Program-made: the position numbers and the translations under genes | Assembly (NCBI GenBank): GCA_003279705.1 | Contig: QCGZ01000008.1 | Location: 1 to 44,043 of the forward strand | Reading direction: 5' to 3' | Length of the DNA stretch: 44,043 nucleotides | DNA from: OCS116 cluster bacterium AG-390-I16 | GTDB taxonomy: Bacteria; Pseudomonadota; Alphaproteobacteria; MED-G09 | Shown: in pieces, positions 43,652-44,043 of the stretch | Position numbering within the stretch: the stretch's first letter is position 1 | Layout: each line of letters opens with the position of its first letter | The notes under the pieces: generated by a model | The model's input: only the letters and a program-made list of their open reading frames with translations | Database searches by the model: none | What the model was told of the DNA's origin: nothing

Positions 43652-44043
43652 ATGTCAGTTAAGATTCGATTAGCTAGAGGCGGCGCTAAAAAAAGACCAT
43701 ATTATAGAATTGTGGTTGCAGATATAAGAATGCCTAGAGATGGAAGATATATTGAAAGAGTTGGATCATATAATCCTCTTTTGCCTCGCGATCATGAGGA
43801 CAGAGTTTCTCTAGATAAAGAAAGAATTGTTGATTGGCTATCAAAAGGTGCAAAACCTACTGACAGAGTGGCTCGTTTTCTTGATGAGGCAGGTATTTTA
43901 AAAAGAGAACCAAAAAATAACCCTCAAAAGGCTAAACCAAAAAAAGAACTAGAGCCTAAAGAAGAGGCGGTAGCCGAAGAAGCTCCAGCCGAAGAGGCAA
44001 AAACTGAAGAAGCTCCAGCTGAAGAAGCCCCTGCCAAAGAGGC
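43652..44043 (+). CDS. rpsP: 30S ribosomal protein S16, with acidic Ala/Glu-rich tail (runs off window)
   Basis: Small-subunit ribosomal protein. 130 residues are visible and the gene continues. S16 core: [74 protein letters not shown]. From about residue 92 on, the sequence becomes a low-complexity tail, [20 protein letters not shown] and further repeats of EEAPAEEA. Alphaproteobacterial S16 proteins often have charged C-terminal extensions. AAAAGGATAAAA gives an AAGGA Shine-Dalgarno before the ATG. rimM and trmD would be expected downstream, outside the window. Confidence 0.97.
   Translation, partial: MSVKIRLARGGAKKRPYYRIVVADIRMPRDGRYIERVGSYNPLLPRDHEDRVSLDKERIVDWLSKGAKPTDRVARFLDEAGILKREPKNNPQKAKPKKELEPKEEAVAEEAPAEEAKTEEAPAEEAPAKE

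Overview
This 44 kb window is an AT-rich, densely packed chromosomal segment from a Gram-negative bacterium, most likely a free-living marine alphaproteobacterium with a streamlined genome. The alphaproteobacterial reading rests on family markers (DUF3576 lipoprotein, DUF2794, SDHAF4/DUF1674, YggT, a Caulobacter-like WCxxC CnoX) and on gene order (ftsK-lolA-xth, cnoX-LON-Trm112 next to a UbiH-type hydroxylase, rsmB-rpe-purH, tsaD-gpsA-yciI, mtaB-dapF beside rpsP). NhaB (Na+/H+ antiport) and the low GC fit a marine lifestyle. The exact clade (SAR116, AEGEAN-169, HIMB59 or another) cannot be fixed by eye. No insertion sequence, prophage, CRISPR array or rRNA operon is visible, and no stretch over about 300 bases is empty except 11261-11649, which holds a cobalamin riboswitch.

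Layout: 1-2209, leuS start, DUF3576 lipoprotein, YggS, and a winged-helix regulator with a degenerate receiver. 2210-7001, xth, an orphan Tat-exported PotD-like binding protein, lolA and ftsK. 7142-10629, UbiH-type hydroxylase facing an operon made of an RHH-PII fusion, cnoX, a LON-domain protein and a Trm112-like protein. 10755-13523, tRNA-Gly, two small unknown genes, then riboswitch-btuB with a 29-bp tandem duplication at its end. 13616-18988, nhaB, rsmB-rpe-purH and an SDHAF4-like gene. 18998-22626, tsaD-gpsA-yciI-methyltransferase. 22787-28970, ScsB/DsbD, SDR, M13 peptidase, YggT, folD. 28967-31813, argG, rlmN and a SPOUT methyltransferase. 31919-36970, MDR oxidoreductase, EamA transporter, two SDRs, pterin dehydratase, Bax-inhibitor-like protein, GFA protein. 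37036-40780, YjbR, DUF2794, a bidirectional terminator and acnB. 40843-44043, ccmG, mtaB, dapF and the start of rpsP behind a structured leader.

Most genes are housekeeping: translation and RNA modification (leuS, rsmB, rlmN, mtaB, tsaD, rpsP, tRNA-Gly), cell division (ftsK), envelope maturation (lolA, gpsA), nucleotide, one-carbon and amino-acid synthesis (purH, folD, argG, dapF), the TCA cycle (acnB, SDHAF4) and thiol redox control (scsB, ccmG, cnoX). The items most worth following up are the in-frame fusion of a ribbon-helix-helix DNA-binding domain to a complete PII signal protein, the receiver domain lacking its phospho-acceptor Asp, a two-gene cassette encoding a YRG-repeat peptide, an SD/anti-SD pair downstream of the cobalamin aptamer, a candidate small RNA upstream of acnB's terminator, and a nested hairpin leader in front of rpsP.
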